64,000 bases of DNA, taken from contig NZ_JANEYT010000001.1 of assembly GCF_024357955.1 (NCBI RefSeq), forward strand, positions 158,150 to 222,149. The letters run 5' to 3'. This stretch comes from Photobacterium pectinilyticum. GTDB lineage: Bacteria > Pseudomonadota > Gammaproteobacteria > Enterobacterales > Vibrionaceae. The notes beneath the pieces were generated by a model. It ran no database searches and was not told where the DNA came from. It was given only the letters and a program-made list of their open reading frames with translations. Below are positions 56,813-64,000 of this stretch, piece by piece. A program made the position numbers and the translations under genes. Position 1 is the stretch's first letter. Each line of letters begins with the position of its first letter.

Positions 56813-57775
56813 ATGATAAAAAAAATAGCGGTGTGCTCATTGTGTTTAGTATCAAGTGTTGCAAATGCAGCGTGGGTTCACAGTAACGATTCTTCTCGTT
56901 TATGGTTAGGTGGCCGTGCAGAAACCATCATGACATCCAGAGACAGTTCAAAATACGATAACTCTAAGCAAGAAGTTTACTCTTCCTGGAGAGACTCAAC
57001 TCGCCTGAGACTAAGGGTGCTCGGTGAGCATTTCATCGATTATCAAACCCGGGCTTTTGGTAGCTATGAATTTGAAATGCATGCCAAAAATGACAGCTCA
57101 CGGGTTCGTCAAACTTATGTTGGCATAAAACGGGATCAGCTTGGTTCGGTTTCCTTCGGCAAACAAGAAACGGCATTAAAAAAGCTGAGCAGATTCACTT
57201 ATTATGGTTCATCTTTTGCCGGTAATGACGCTGTATACCTAGTACATGGAGCATCTGACCGTCTTGACAGAAACAGCTTTGTTCATGCTGAGTTAGGTCG
57301 TTTTGATATTTACGCCGATTACACTGTGAATGAACACGCGAACAGTAACACCTACAGTGCTACCACTATTTATACTCATCCGCTTGGTTTGAAATTCGGC
57401 GCGAATTTTCTCTCCGGTGAGTGGCAAGGCGACAGCATTTACCAGTATTCAGCTGGTGTAAATTATGATGTAGAGTCTTACGAAGTTGGTGCTCTTTATA
57501 CGGGTGGTAAAGATCACAATGATACAGATAAGGGCGGATTAGAAGTTGCTGCCCGGTATCGGCTCAATTTAAGTGACAGCCGTGTTACTTTAGCGCTGAT
57601 CTACAACAAATTAGATGAAGCAGAAAAATACGGTCCTGCTGAAAATCAACTCGAGTGGCTCGCCAGCGAAATAGAATACCGCATTGGAAAAGTTCGTGCG
57701 TACGGTGGCTATCAGTTTGACTTCAGTGATGCCAACGACGATGGAGTTCGTCTTGGCTTGCGCTATGACTTTTAA
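56813..57775 (+). CDS. Outer-membrane porin of the organophosphate-like cluster
   Basis: 320 residues with a signal peptide ending ANAA near residue 20. Porin strands and the loop region VSFGKQETALKKLSRF are visible, and the protein ends RYDF. It is distinct from the two general porins earlier in the window. The basic, Lys/Arg-bearing loop fits an anionic solute, but this is inference. The stop codon overlaps the next ATG by one base. Confidence 0.85.
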   Translation: MIKKIAVCSLCLVSSVANAAWVHSNDSSRLWLGGRAETIMTSRDSSKYDNSKQEVYSSWRDSTRLRLRVLGEHFIDYQTRAFGSYEFEMHAKNDSSRVRQTYVGIKRDQLGSVSFGKQETALKKLSRFTYYGSSFAGNDAVYLVHGASDRLDRNSFVHAELGRFDIYADYTVNEHANSNTYSATTIYTHPLGLKFGANFLSGEWQGDSIYQYSAGVNYDVESYEVGALYTGGKDHNDTDKGGLEVAARYRLNLSDSRVTLALIYNKLDEAEKYGPAENQLEWLASEIEYRIGKVRAYGGYQFDFSDANDDGVRLGLRYDF

Positions 57776-58572
57776 TGGATAAACCTATAATGAAAACACT
57801 AATACCTTTAGGCCTGTTACTGGCTTTATTTTCATCGCTTGGATTCGCTAACACAATGAAAAAAGAAGAAATTAAAATCATATCTTACAACGTTGAATTT
57901 GGCGCAAAATCAACGCCTGAACAAATGGGTGAGTACTTAAAAGCGCATAATGCTGACATTATCACCTTTAGTGAAGTTCCCAACAGGGGTTGGACTGAAC
58001 GTGTGGGTGACATTGTAGGAATGAAATATGCCTATGTGGGGGAGATCTCTTCTGCTCACCACCGAAATAAATACAAATCTATTTTAAGTCGTACTCCTCT
58101 TTCAAACTCAAGTGAAATTTTGTTAGATGCTCCTGGCAGATGGAATCCAGCCTCGGCAGTGCGTTCTGAGACAAAAATAAATGGAAACAGCGTTGCGATT
58201 TATTCTTTACATGTTGCGCAATCATCCGGTGAAGGTCACACGACTCAACTGATTAATGAGTCACTCAAAAACGACCCTGCCGATTTCGTCCTGGTTGCAG
58301 GAGACTTCAACAACAACCTTGGCTCACATGAATTAAATTATGTAGAAACCGCTGGATACAAAGCCACATGGCAAGATTTAGACATCGATTTTCGCACTGC
58401 TACATCTGTCGTTTCGAGAGAAATAGAAAATCGTCATGGCATCATTGACCACATTTTTTATCGTAATAATGGAAAAATGAAAGCTATCGACGGTGGCATT
58501 ATGTATACAAGCATCCACACGGCACTATCAGACCACCATGCTATCTGGGCGACTCTTACTGTAACGGAGTAA
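57775..58572 (+). CDS. Exported endonuclease/exonuclease/phosphatase-fold hydrolase
   Basis: 265 residues. A hydrophobic signal (LIPLGLLLALFSSLGFAN) makes it periplasmic or secreted. The EEP-family catalytic residues are all present: Asn39 (YNVEF), Glu67 (FSEVP), His146 (SLHVAQ), Asp177/Asn179 (GDFNN), Asp225 and the SDHH motif (Asp253, His254). The family includes sphingomyelinases, inositol-polyphosphate phosphatases and nucleases; the phosphodiester substrate is unknown. The ATG at 57775 is coupled to the porin stop; 57790 is an alternative start. Confidence 0.88.
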   Translation: MDKPIMKTLIPLGLLLALFSSLGFANTMKKEEIKIISYNVEFGAKSTPEQMGEYLKAHNADIITFSEVPNRGWTERVGDIVGMKYAYVGEISSAHHRNKYKSILSRTPLSNSSEILLDAPGRWNPASAVRSETKINGNSVAIYSLHVAQSSGEGHTTQLINESLKNDPADFVLVAGDFNNNLGSHELNYVETAGYKATWQDLDIDFRTATSVVSREIENRHGIIDHIFYRNNGKMKAIDGGIMYTSIHTALSDHHAIWATLTVTE

Positions 58573-58579
58573 TTATTAA

Positions 58580-58611
58580 GACTTACTGAAATGATGGTAT
58601 TTCAGTAAGTC
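58580..58611 (+). other. Perfect 13-bp hairpin after the hydrolase gene
   Basis: GACTTACTGAAAT and ATTTCAGTAAGTC enclose GATGGT. No T tract follows, so termination would be weak. It may let some transcription pass to the LamG lipoprotein gene. Confidence 0.55.
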
Positions 58612-58680
58612 CCTCAGATACATACGTATTAAAGTCATCATTTGATTACATTACGCAATTATATTTAATAGGATTTATTT

Positions 58681-59472
58681 ATGCTTAAGCGTACCGTACC
58701 TTTGTGTATTCTTTCAACGTTGCTACTTGTGGGCTGTAATCTTGTATCTTCCAATGACCCATTAACTCCTGACACACCAGAGATACCAGATACTCCCGAC
58801 TATGACCTAAACTATGGTCTGATTTTTCATCAAGATTTCGAAGGTGACATAACAAGCTATGACTGGTTAGTCGGTACACCTTCTGCCAGTGAGGGGATCG
58901 CTAACTCTCAGTCAGCTCTTCTTGATGGCAACAGTGTACTGAGAATGGTGAGTTGGGAAGATGAGGACACTAAAGACATTTACTCAACAGGCAATAAAAC
59001 CATTTCTTTTTGGTACCGATTTGATGACATAAATTTCAATGGTGATGGAAAAGATGATAAAGAACAATACATTATTACGCTAGATAGAGAAGAGCAATTA
59101 AATAGCTATGGGTATATCCTGCGTTTAAAGGGGGGTAACCTCACAAGTTATCAAAAAGACGCGTACACCATTAATTTTAATGACTCTGGATCGTTACCAA
59201 ATGACGGCGAATGGAATCATTTCGCTTTAGTTCAGTCCGATGAATATGTAACCGTATATCACAATGGCAACAGCGAACCATGGCTAGATGAAGAAGTCTC
59301 GGGCACGTCTCTTATACAATCAGCGGATCTATACATCGGAGCTTTCAACTATGATATGGATGAAGGTACAGCACGACTTGGTTTTAAAGGGGCAATAGAT
59401 GAATTTCGCGTTTATGATCGAGCCCTCACTGCTCAAGAAATTAATTACATGATCGAACAAGCTAATCAATAA
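58681..59472 (+). CDS. LamG-domain lipoprotein
   Basis: 263 residues. The lipobox LLVGC at Cys19 is followed by a Pro/Thr/Asp-rich linker (TPDTPEIPDTPD) and a concanavalin-like LamG domain of about 200 residues with the family ending KGAIDEFRVYDRALTAQEI. Such domains bind polysaccharides or surfaces. As the third gene of the porin-hydrolase group it could present the hydrolase system at the cell surface, but this is inferred. Confidence 0.82.
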   Translation: MLKRTVPLCILSTLLLVGCNLVSSNDPLTPDTPEIPDTPDYDLNYGLIFHQDFEGDITSYDWLVGTPSASEGIANSQSALLDGNSVLRMVSWEDEDTKDIYSTGNKTISFWYRFDDINFNGDGKDDKEQYIITLDREEQLNSYGYILRLKGGNLTSYQKDAYTINFNDSGSLPNDGEWNHFALVQSDEYVTVYHNGNSEPWLDEEVSGTSLIQSADLYIGAFNYDMDEGTARLGFKGAIDEFRVYDRALTAQEINYMIEQANQ

Positions 59473-59515
59473 ACTTATTAAAGACTAACTCGTCGTCTAC
59501 CCTGCCCCATCATTT

Positions 59516-59549
59516 ATGATCTTATTTTAATGAAAATAAGATCATTTTA
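59516..59549 (+). terminator. Terminator of the porin-hydrolase-lipoprotein unit
   Basis: ATGATCTTATTTT/AAAATAAGATCAT perfect 13-bp stem with loop AATG, followed by TTTT. Confidence 0.82.
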
Positions 59550-60094
59550 ACCATTCTGGTTGAGTATGGCTCGACTGCCATTACCCGATTCATTTTTGCA
59601 CTGACGAGCTTAAAAAGATCCTTTCCTCAGGAATGTTTTAGCTGACAATGGCACATGATGTACCTCACCCGTTTTGTTGTTAAGCCACAACAAAATAGCT
59701 TATGCATGCTATCATGGCAATGATGCATGGCATTAAGAGAAATACGAAAAATACCAGCCTGATAAGTGTATAAAATCATTGAGTTAAAGGACTATTTGCA
59801 ACATAATTTCACATAGCCTTGCAATAAATAACTTCATCGCTGGACGGTTTTCAATAGTTCGTGTTGTTAGTTAACAACATCTCTCGATTGTCTTTTATGT
59901 ATGGCACTAGGTTAAGCGACCGAAAGTTGTAGTTCGGCTACTGTTACATAGTTTTGGACATAATGTGTTAGTTAGTTTGCTAACTCTAACGAAAGTTAAA
60001 TTAAAACACATATTATACAATGACTTATACAGGTTGTGAGTTCAATATAAGTTTACTCCCTCATTTCATATTCTAGCAATACAGAAGGATTATC
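59550..60094. other. 545 bases without a supported gene
   Basis: Mixed-composition sequence with no ORF of convincing composition, no tRNA and no repeat that recurs in the window. The last 150 bases are AT-rich and probably carry the promoter of the small membrane protein. Confidence 0.5.
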
Positions 60095-60310
60095 ATGCGT
60101 AACACACCTCTTTCCATAATTAGATCTGCTGTAGGCGGTACCTTTTCCATAGTTAGGTTTGTTATCGGTGGTGCCATGCGCATTATGGGAGCCTATCTGC
60201 TCGCTATGTGTGTTCTTGAGGTATATAACAATTATCAGAACCTGGACATTAAGTTGCTTGCATCGTTTACCTTAACTGGAATTATCCTTGTGTGGCTTGC
60301 TCCAGATTAA
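60095..60310 (+). CDS. 71-residue membrane protein of unknown function
   Basis: GAAGGA lies at a good distance before the ATG. The basic N-terminus (MRNTPLSIIR) is followed by two hydrophobic segments (about residues 14-44 and 53-69). No family is recognised. Confidence 0.55.
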   Translation: MRNTPLSIIRSAVGGTFSIVRFVIGGAMRIMGAYLLAMCVLEVYNNYQNLDIKLLASFTLTGIILVWLAPD

Positions 60311-60636
60311 CGCCATGAATAAATCGAATTTCAGGCGTAACACCTCTTTAATTTTGGTCACCGGTATTCTCATTTTTCGCATTGTCACTTCCTTACAACC
60401 ATCTGATGTATAGCAAGGATACTGAGCCATTGATTTAAAAGAGAAAAAGCAGGGATTCCGGCGATTACGATCATAGCTTCCCGAGTTAGGTAAAAATGGC
60501 CGGATAATCCCGGAATCAGTGGGACAATACTCAGGAACATGCAACTAAACATTGAAATACAAATTAACACTTTGATTTATTAGGTTGTTACTCAGTAAAT
60601 GCTATGCTCCCTCCCCTTTAACAATCGAGAATAAAA
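60311..60636. other. 326 bases with a doubtful minus-strand small membrane ORF
   Basis: On the minus strand, from a GTG at 60570 to 60385, there is a 61-codon frame with two hydrophobic stretches (SMFSCMFLSIVPLIPGL and AMIVIAGIPAFSLLNQW). Its composition looks like a membrane protein, but there is no ribosome site before any possible start. It may be chance or a decayed gene. Confidence 0.3.
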
Positions 60637-61035
60637 ATGAAAAACGTATTAGTTGCTTCGGTCATTGCGGCAACGATGTTCACCGGTCAAGTATTAGCAA
60701 ATGGTTGTGTTGGCTCCTACGTTGGCCCACTAGTGATTGACGCAGAGCGTGGACATAATGGGATGGTCGAAACCACCGTTCAACAAAATGGGCAGGTAGC
60801 AATTGTATTGACTGGTAGTGACAGAGTTATCGACTACCACTTAGATTCAAGCAGCTCAAATATGAGAGCAGAGATTAGTCAAGATGGTAAATCTCTTATT
60901 ATCTCTTTAGGAAGTTGGACAAACTCGCTTGTCGCGACCGTTCAGACTGAACGCGGAAGACTGCACATGGTCAATATCTTCACTGACAAAACCGATGGAA
61001 TACCATTTGGTTCTAAAATCATTTTTGAAAACTAA
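60637..61035 (+). CDS. Exported small protein of unknown function
   Basis: 132 residues with a signal peptide ending QVLAN near residue 22. The mature part is about 110 residues, beta-rich, and has one cysteine at its start. It lies 4 bp before the DUF2927-like lipoprotein gene and is likely co-transcribed. No family is recognised. Confidence 0.65.
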   Translation: MKNVLVASVIAATMFTGQVLANGCVGSYVGPLVIDAERGHNGMVETTVQQNGQVAIVLTGSDRVIDYHLDSSSSNMRAEISQDGKSLIISLGSWTNSLVATVQTERGRLHMVNIFTDKTDGIPFGSKIIFEN

Positions 61036-61039
61036 TCAC

Positions 61040-61789
61040 ATGAAAAAAGCATTACTCGCCTCCTGCTTGATACTGCTCACTGGGTGTTTCGATGACAAGG
61101 ATGAAGATAAATCTTGGCGACTGAATACCAAGGAGATCACCGAAATCATTGAGTTTCGCAATGGTGTTTCCATTCATGGCTACCTGCAAAATAAAGCCAC
61201 CGTACGCTGGAACACCGAACACCCCGTACCACTTTACTTTGTATCGCAAACAGAGGGCAAGGTACCTGCCAATGTAAGCGAAGCGATTGATTTAATTCAT
61301 TCGGCTATTGGGTTTAAGGTGTTTAGCGTGCCGCAAGTCCTCTATCACCCATTGAGTGACTATCGTGACGACGTATTGAACATTTCCAACAACCAATTTG
61401 ATGAGCATTTTTACGCCACGCATGAAATCGACTTTGGCGTGGTGATTGGTCATGATACTCAGTTCTCATTGCTCAGTGAGGGGCAAAATGATTATTGTGT
61501 CGGTACCTCGAACCAGCCTTTTTCAAGCCAGCTTCTGACCTATTTCGCGCCTGACACCCATTATTATCAAGAGGATCAGGTTATTTGGGTGCATGTGGGG
61601 CATCCAAGATGCAACCAAGCTAACCTCACACCGGAGGTGATCGCAAATGAGTTGCTACGTAGCCTAGGTTTACCAAGAGAGTTTCTCGTTGGAGATTGGT
61701 GGTTGACCGAGTTTTCTGGACCAGCACAACAGTTAATTCGCACTCTGTATAACAATCCAGCAGGAACACCGTTTAGTGAGCTCAAGTAA
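61040..61789 (+). CDS. Lipoprotein with DUF2927-like domain
   Basis: 249 residues from the ATG at 61040. The lipobox LLTGC is at Cys17. The C-terminal part (VIANELLRSLGLPREFL, then QQLIRTLYNNPAG) resembles the DUF2927 pattern of a Glu-containing helix, an LGL motif and a terminal LxRLLYDP. DUF2927 proteins look like metallopeptidases in which the first histidine of HExxH is lost; here the first residue is Asn. Its role is unknown, and catalysis may have been lost. Confidence 0.6.
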   Translation: MKKALLASCLILLTGCFDDKDEDKSWRLNTKEITEIIEFRNGVSIHGYLQNKATVRWNTEHPVPLYFVSQTEGKVPANVSEAIDLIHSAIGFKVFSVPQVLYHPLSDYRDDVLNISNNQFDEHFYATHEIDFGVVIGHDTQFSLLSEGQNDYCVGTSNQPFSSQLLTYFAPDTHYYQEDQVIWVHVGHPRCNQANLTPEVIANELLRSLGLPREFLVGDWWLTEFSGPAQQLIRTLYNNPAGTPFSELK

Positions 61790-61975
61790 TCATCTATCAC
61801 AGGTCCACCATCTGTGTTGCCTGCTTATCACTACTGATAAGATTAACTAAAGTTTTTGGGACATAAACGTACTAGAGCTGTTCACGCTGGCACACCTCAG
61901 GACACTTTAAAGTTAGTGATTTTCTAATTGAGTAGATAGCGGATTAGGTGTCCTTGGTTCGCTAGCGGACGAGAT

Positions 61976-62497
61976 TCATTGAACGCGTTTGAAACAACAA
62001 ACACCAGATGTATCCTGCTTAACCTGACACTCTTTCACGAGCCTCAGTTTTAACTCTATACGAGCGCGGCGAAGTCGCGCTTTTGTTGCTGGCAACGTCA
62101 GGCCATGCGCATTGGCGTACTCAACTTGGGTGAGGCCATTCAGGTCGCACATTTCGATTATATGTCGATCGTTATCCGATAGTTTGGGCAAAATGCGCGG
62201 CAAACACGTTTGTAATTGAGTCATTACCGGTAATGACGTTTCGGCGGCCTGGTGCTCGCCTATATCTTCCAACGCTATCCTTTTACGCAACCGATCAATA
62301 AAGTGATTCTTAGTCATCTTAAACAGCCAAGCTTTGCCATCCGTTAATGAACAAAACCGCTTGCTGTTACTCATTGCTTTAAGAAACACCTCTTGAATAA
62401 TATCTTCTGTTTCATGCTGGCTGTTTGTTTGCTTCAACAACCAGCTGTACAAGATCGCCTCTGTTTCATCCCATGCTTTCATTAAGCACTTCATCAT
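61976..62497 (-). CDS. ECF-type RNA polymerase sigma factor (SigZ-like)
   Basis: 173 residues from the ATG at 62497, chosen because AAGGG lies just upstream; a TTG at 62518 is in frame. Region 2 is near residues 15-80 (ETEDIIQEVFLKAM, then AWLFKMTKNHFIDRLRKR) and region 4 near 110-160 (DLNGLTQVEYANAHGLTLPATKARLRRAR). The C-terminus bears a cysteine cluster (ECQVKQ...SGVCCFKR), a possible redox or metal sensor. No anti-sigma gene is adjacent. It lies 68 bp beyond the thioredoxin gene on the same strand. Confidence 0.85.
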   Translation of the reverse strand: MMKCLMKAWDETEAILYSWLLKQTNSQHETEDIIQEVFLKAMSNSKRFCSLTDGKAWLFKMTKNHFIDRLRKRIALEDIGEHQAAETSLPVMTQLQTCLPRILPKLSDNDRHIIEMCDLNGLTQVEYANAHGLTLPATKARLRRARIELKLRLVKECQVKQDTSGVCCFKRVQ

Positions 62498-62565
62498 CTT
62501 ACCCTTCAAAAAAGACAAGAGTGCTGCCCACTATAGTGAACAACGCGGGCCGCACCTCAATAAAG

Positions 62566-62799
62566 CTATGCAAGCATAGCACGTACTTGTTCTTCCGTTG
62601 GTACAGACCCTGTATGTTGAATTATACCGTTCACTCCGACTCCCGGGGTACTCATTACCCCGGCTTTCATGATGTCTTCTAAACTCGAGATCTTCTCAAC
62701 CACAACATCTTGGCCGAGATCTTTTGCCACCTTAGCAAAACGTTCCGCAGTGACCGCACAGTTATTACACCCTGGACCATATACTTGAATTGTTTTCAT
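62566..62799 (-). CDS. Small thioredoxin-fold redox protein (CNNC)
   Basis: 77 residues from the ATG at 62799, with GGAG six bases upstream. The redox pair is Cys11-Asn-Asn-Cys14 (YGPGCNNC) and the cis-proline region is MSTPGVGVNG. This small cytosolic type, sometimes called redox-active disulfide protein 2, is regularly encoded beside YraQ-type permeases, as here (20 bp). Confidence 0.9.
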   Translation of the reverse strand: MKTIQVYGPGCNNCAVTAERFAKVAKDLGQDVVVEKISSLEDIMKAGVMSTPGVGVNGIIQHTGSVPTEEQVRAMLA

Positions 62800-62819
62800 C
62801 TTCATCTCCACGAATAGAA

Positions 62820-63818
62820 TCAGTGATAAGAATTAAACAGCCACCCCACAACAGAGATAGCAACAAATAAGTAACCGGCAATTAAGCCGAGTAAGCGATA
62901 TTGCATCACCTGCTTGAGCATCATAAATTCAGGCAGACTCACTGCCACGGCTCCCATGCAGAACGCTAAGGTCGTCCCTAAAGGCATACCTTTTTGAATG
63001 AGAGAAGCCATAATTGGCACCACCCCAGAAGCATTGGTGTAGATTGGAATCGCACTTAAGGTGGCCATAGGTACGGTCCACCATTGACCATCCGACAAGT
63101 TCTGCTCAAACCATTGCGCCGGTACAAAACCATGAATAAACGCACCAATCCCAACGCCAATAATTACCCACTTCCAAATACGTTTAACAATGGTGCTCGT
63201 TTCATTCACTGAAAAGGCATGGCGCTGGTGATGTGTCAGTGCTGGAGCCGTGGGGCTAGCAACTTGATTACAATTAGATTGGATATCGCTCATCTCATCT
63301 TCGAGATAAGCTTTGGCAAGAAACGGCTGCAGCCAACGGTGAGCTTTGAATAAATCCACAATGACGCCAGCCAAAATGCCCAAAAGCATACCAATAATGA
63401 TGTACATCACTGTGAATTTCAGCCCCAAAATGCTGCCAAGCATGATCACCACAACCTCATTAATTAATGGTGAAGTGATCAAGAAAGCAACGGTAATACC
63501 GATGGGAATACGGGCAGTGACAAAGCCCATGAATAAAGGAATAGAGCTACAAGAACAAAATGGTGTAATCGCTCCAAACATGGATCCTAAAACGTAACCA
63601 ACACCACGATTCTTGACACTCAAGTAATCACGAACTTTCTCAACGTTCAAGCTCGCCCTTAGATACGAAATAACATAAATAAGAACAATCAATAACACGA
63701 GAATTTTACTGGTATCTTCAATAAAGAAATGAACCCCGATACCTACCGAAGTATCAGGTGCTAGCCCCATGATTGAGTAGCTCAACCAATCGGCAAAATG
63801 AGTAAATACATCCAACAT
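62820..63818 (-). CDS. YraQ/ArsP-like membrane permease
   Basis: 332 residues with about eight helices and a central cytoplasmic loop. The family motif PFCSCSSIPLFMGF is intact. Related proteins export arsenicals or move thiol-bound substrates. It heads a minus-strand unit with the thioredoxin and SigZ-like genes. The substrate is unknown. Confidence 0.88.
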   Translation of the reverse strand: MLDVFTHFADWLSYSIMGLAPDTSVGIGVHFFIEDTSKILVLLIVLIYVISYLRASLNVEKVRDYLSVKNRGVGYVLGSMFGAITPFCSCSSIPLFMGFVTARIPIGITVAFLITSPLINEVVVIMLGSILGLKFTVMYIIIGMLLGILAGVIVDLFKAHRWLQPFLAKAYLEDEMSDIQSNCNQVASPTAPALTHHQRHAFSVNETSTIVKRIWKWVIIGVGIGAFIHGFVPAQWFEQNLSDGQWWTVPMATLSAIPIYTNASGVVPIMASLIQKGMPLGTTLAFCMGAVAVSLPEFMMLKQVMQYRLLGLIAGYLFVAISVVGWLFNSYH

Positions 63819-64000
63819 TGATGTGCCCTTTAAATGTATATCTATTTACAACACGTATGGGCGTTCAAAAGGATGCATTTTATTTTAAAAGAGTTAAGCG
63901 CCAAAAGATTTCGCTGCACCACCGTATCCGCCCCATGATTCCACGGGGCGATTATTAATGAGAGAAGTTCCAAGGAAGTAGAGAGTCGATATCCGGCTCA
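63819..64000. other. End of window, upstream of the permease
   Basis: About 180 bases with AT-rich sequence near the permease start (AAATGTATATCTATTTAC), which may include a promoter or ArsR-type operator. No gene is seen before the edge. Confidence 0.35.

Noticed and set aside
59550..60094. Search for a tRNA, CRISPR array or attachment site
   Set aside because: No cloverleaf, no regularly spaced repeats and no duplicated flank were seen here. No CRISPR array, rRNA or tRNA was seen anywhere in the window.
60385..60570. 61-codon hydrophobic minus-strand ORF
   Set aside because: Membrane-like composition, but no ribosome site at any start codon. Not listed as a gene.

Overview
The window is a chromosomal segment of a Vibrionaceae gammaproteobacterium, most like Photobacterium or a close relative of Vibrio. 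The main evidence is a toxR-toxS pair divergent from htpG, in the order nagB-nagA-nagC / asnB / gsk / hemH / adk / htpG / toxR-toxS known from Vibrio cholerae chromosome 1, together with several OmpU-type porins and a Vibrio-style CsrB regulatory RNA. The genus is an inference from gene order and protein resemblance.

Positions 1-14,900 hold core genes: the amino-sugar operon nagBAC (nagB is cut by the window edge), a CPA2 antiporter, asnB, a small outer-membrane barrel, gsk, hemH, adk, htpG behind a sigma-32-like promoter, and toxRS. The stretch 14,770-15,790 has no protein gene. It holds a 7-bp tandem repeat, a 160-bp mobile repeat (three copies in the window) and a minus-strand CsrB-type RNA with 18 AGGA motifs and an upstream GacA/UvrY/VarA box. 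Positions 15,790-31,300 are mostly housekeeping: a porin, recR, ebfC, dnaX (with a conserved -1 frameshift site), apt, ybaN, an unlisted 38-residue membrane peptide, a DksA-like zinc-finger protein, a DUF2057 protein, a second porin, dinG, a TSUP permease, priC, a histone-deacetylase-like hydrolase, ybaM and a coiled-coil lipoprotein.

Positions 31,350-40,570 are metal defence. A CueR-type promoter precedes a Cys/His-rich exported protein, a CusCBA-type efflux pump with a CusF domain fused to CusB, a cupredoxin and CueP. A DmeF-like divalent-metal exporter and a MarR repressor follow, behind a pair of palindromic operators. Then come a GcvR-like ACT protein, a chemoreceptor and an orphan membrane protein.

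Positions 44,100-59,500 are accessory and are the most interesting part. The poorly understood yhf/php operon (yhfZ-yhfY-php-yhfU-yhfT-yhfX-yhfW, without yhfS) converges, across a broken chitin-binding-domain remnant, on an operon encoding a binding protein, ABC ATPase, fused permease and inositol-monophosphatase-family enzyme. Next to it are a ROK regulator lacking the zinc residues, a porin, an exported endonuclease/exonuclease/phosphatase-fold hydrolase and a LamG lipoprotein. I infer that the second group scavenges a phosphorylated organic compound: the exported hydrolase releases it, the porin and ABC system import it, and the phosphatase removes the phosphate. The end of the window holds small exported proteins of unknown function and a SigZ-like sigma factor / redox thioredoxin / YraQ-type permease module.
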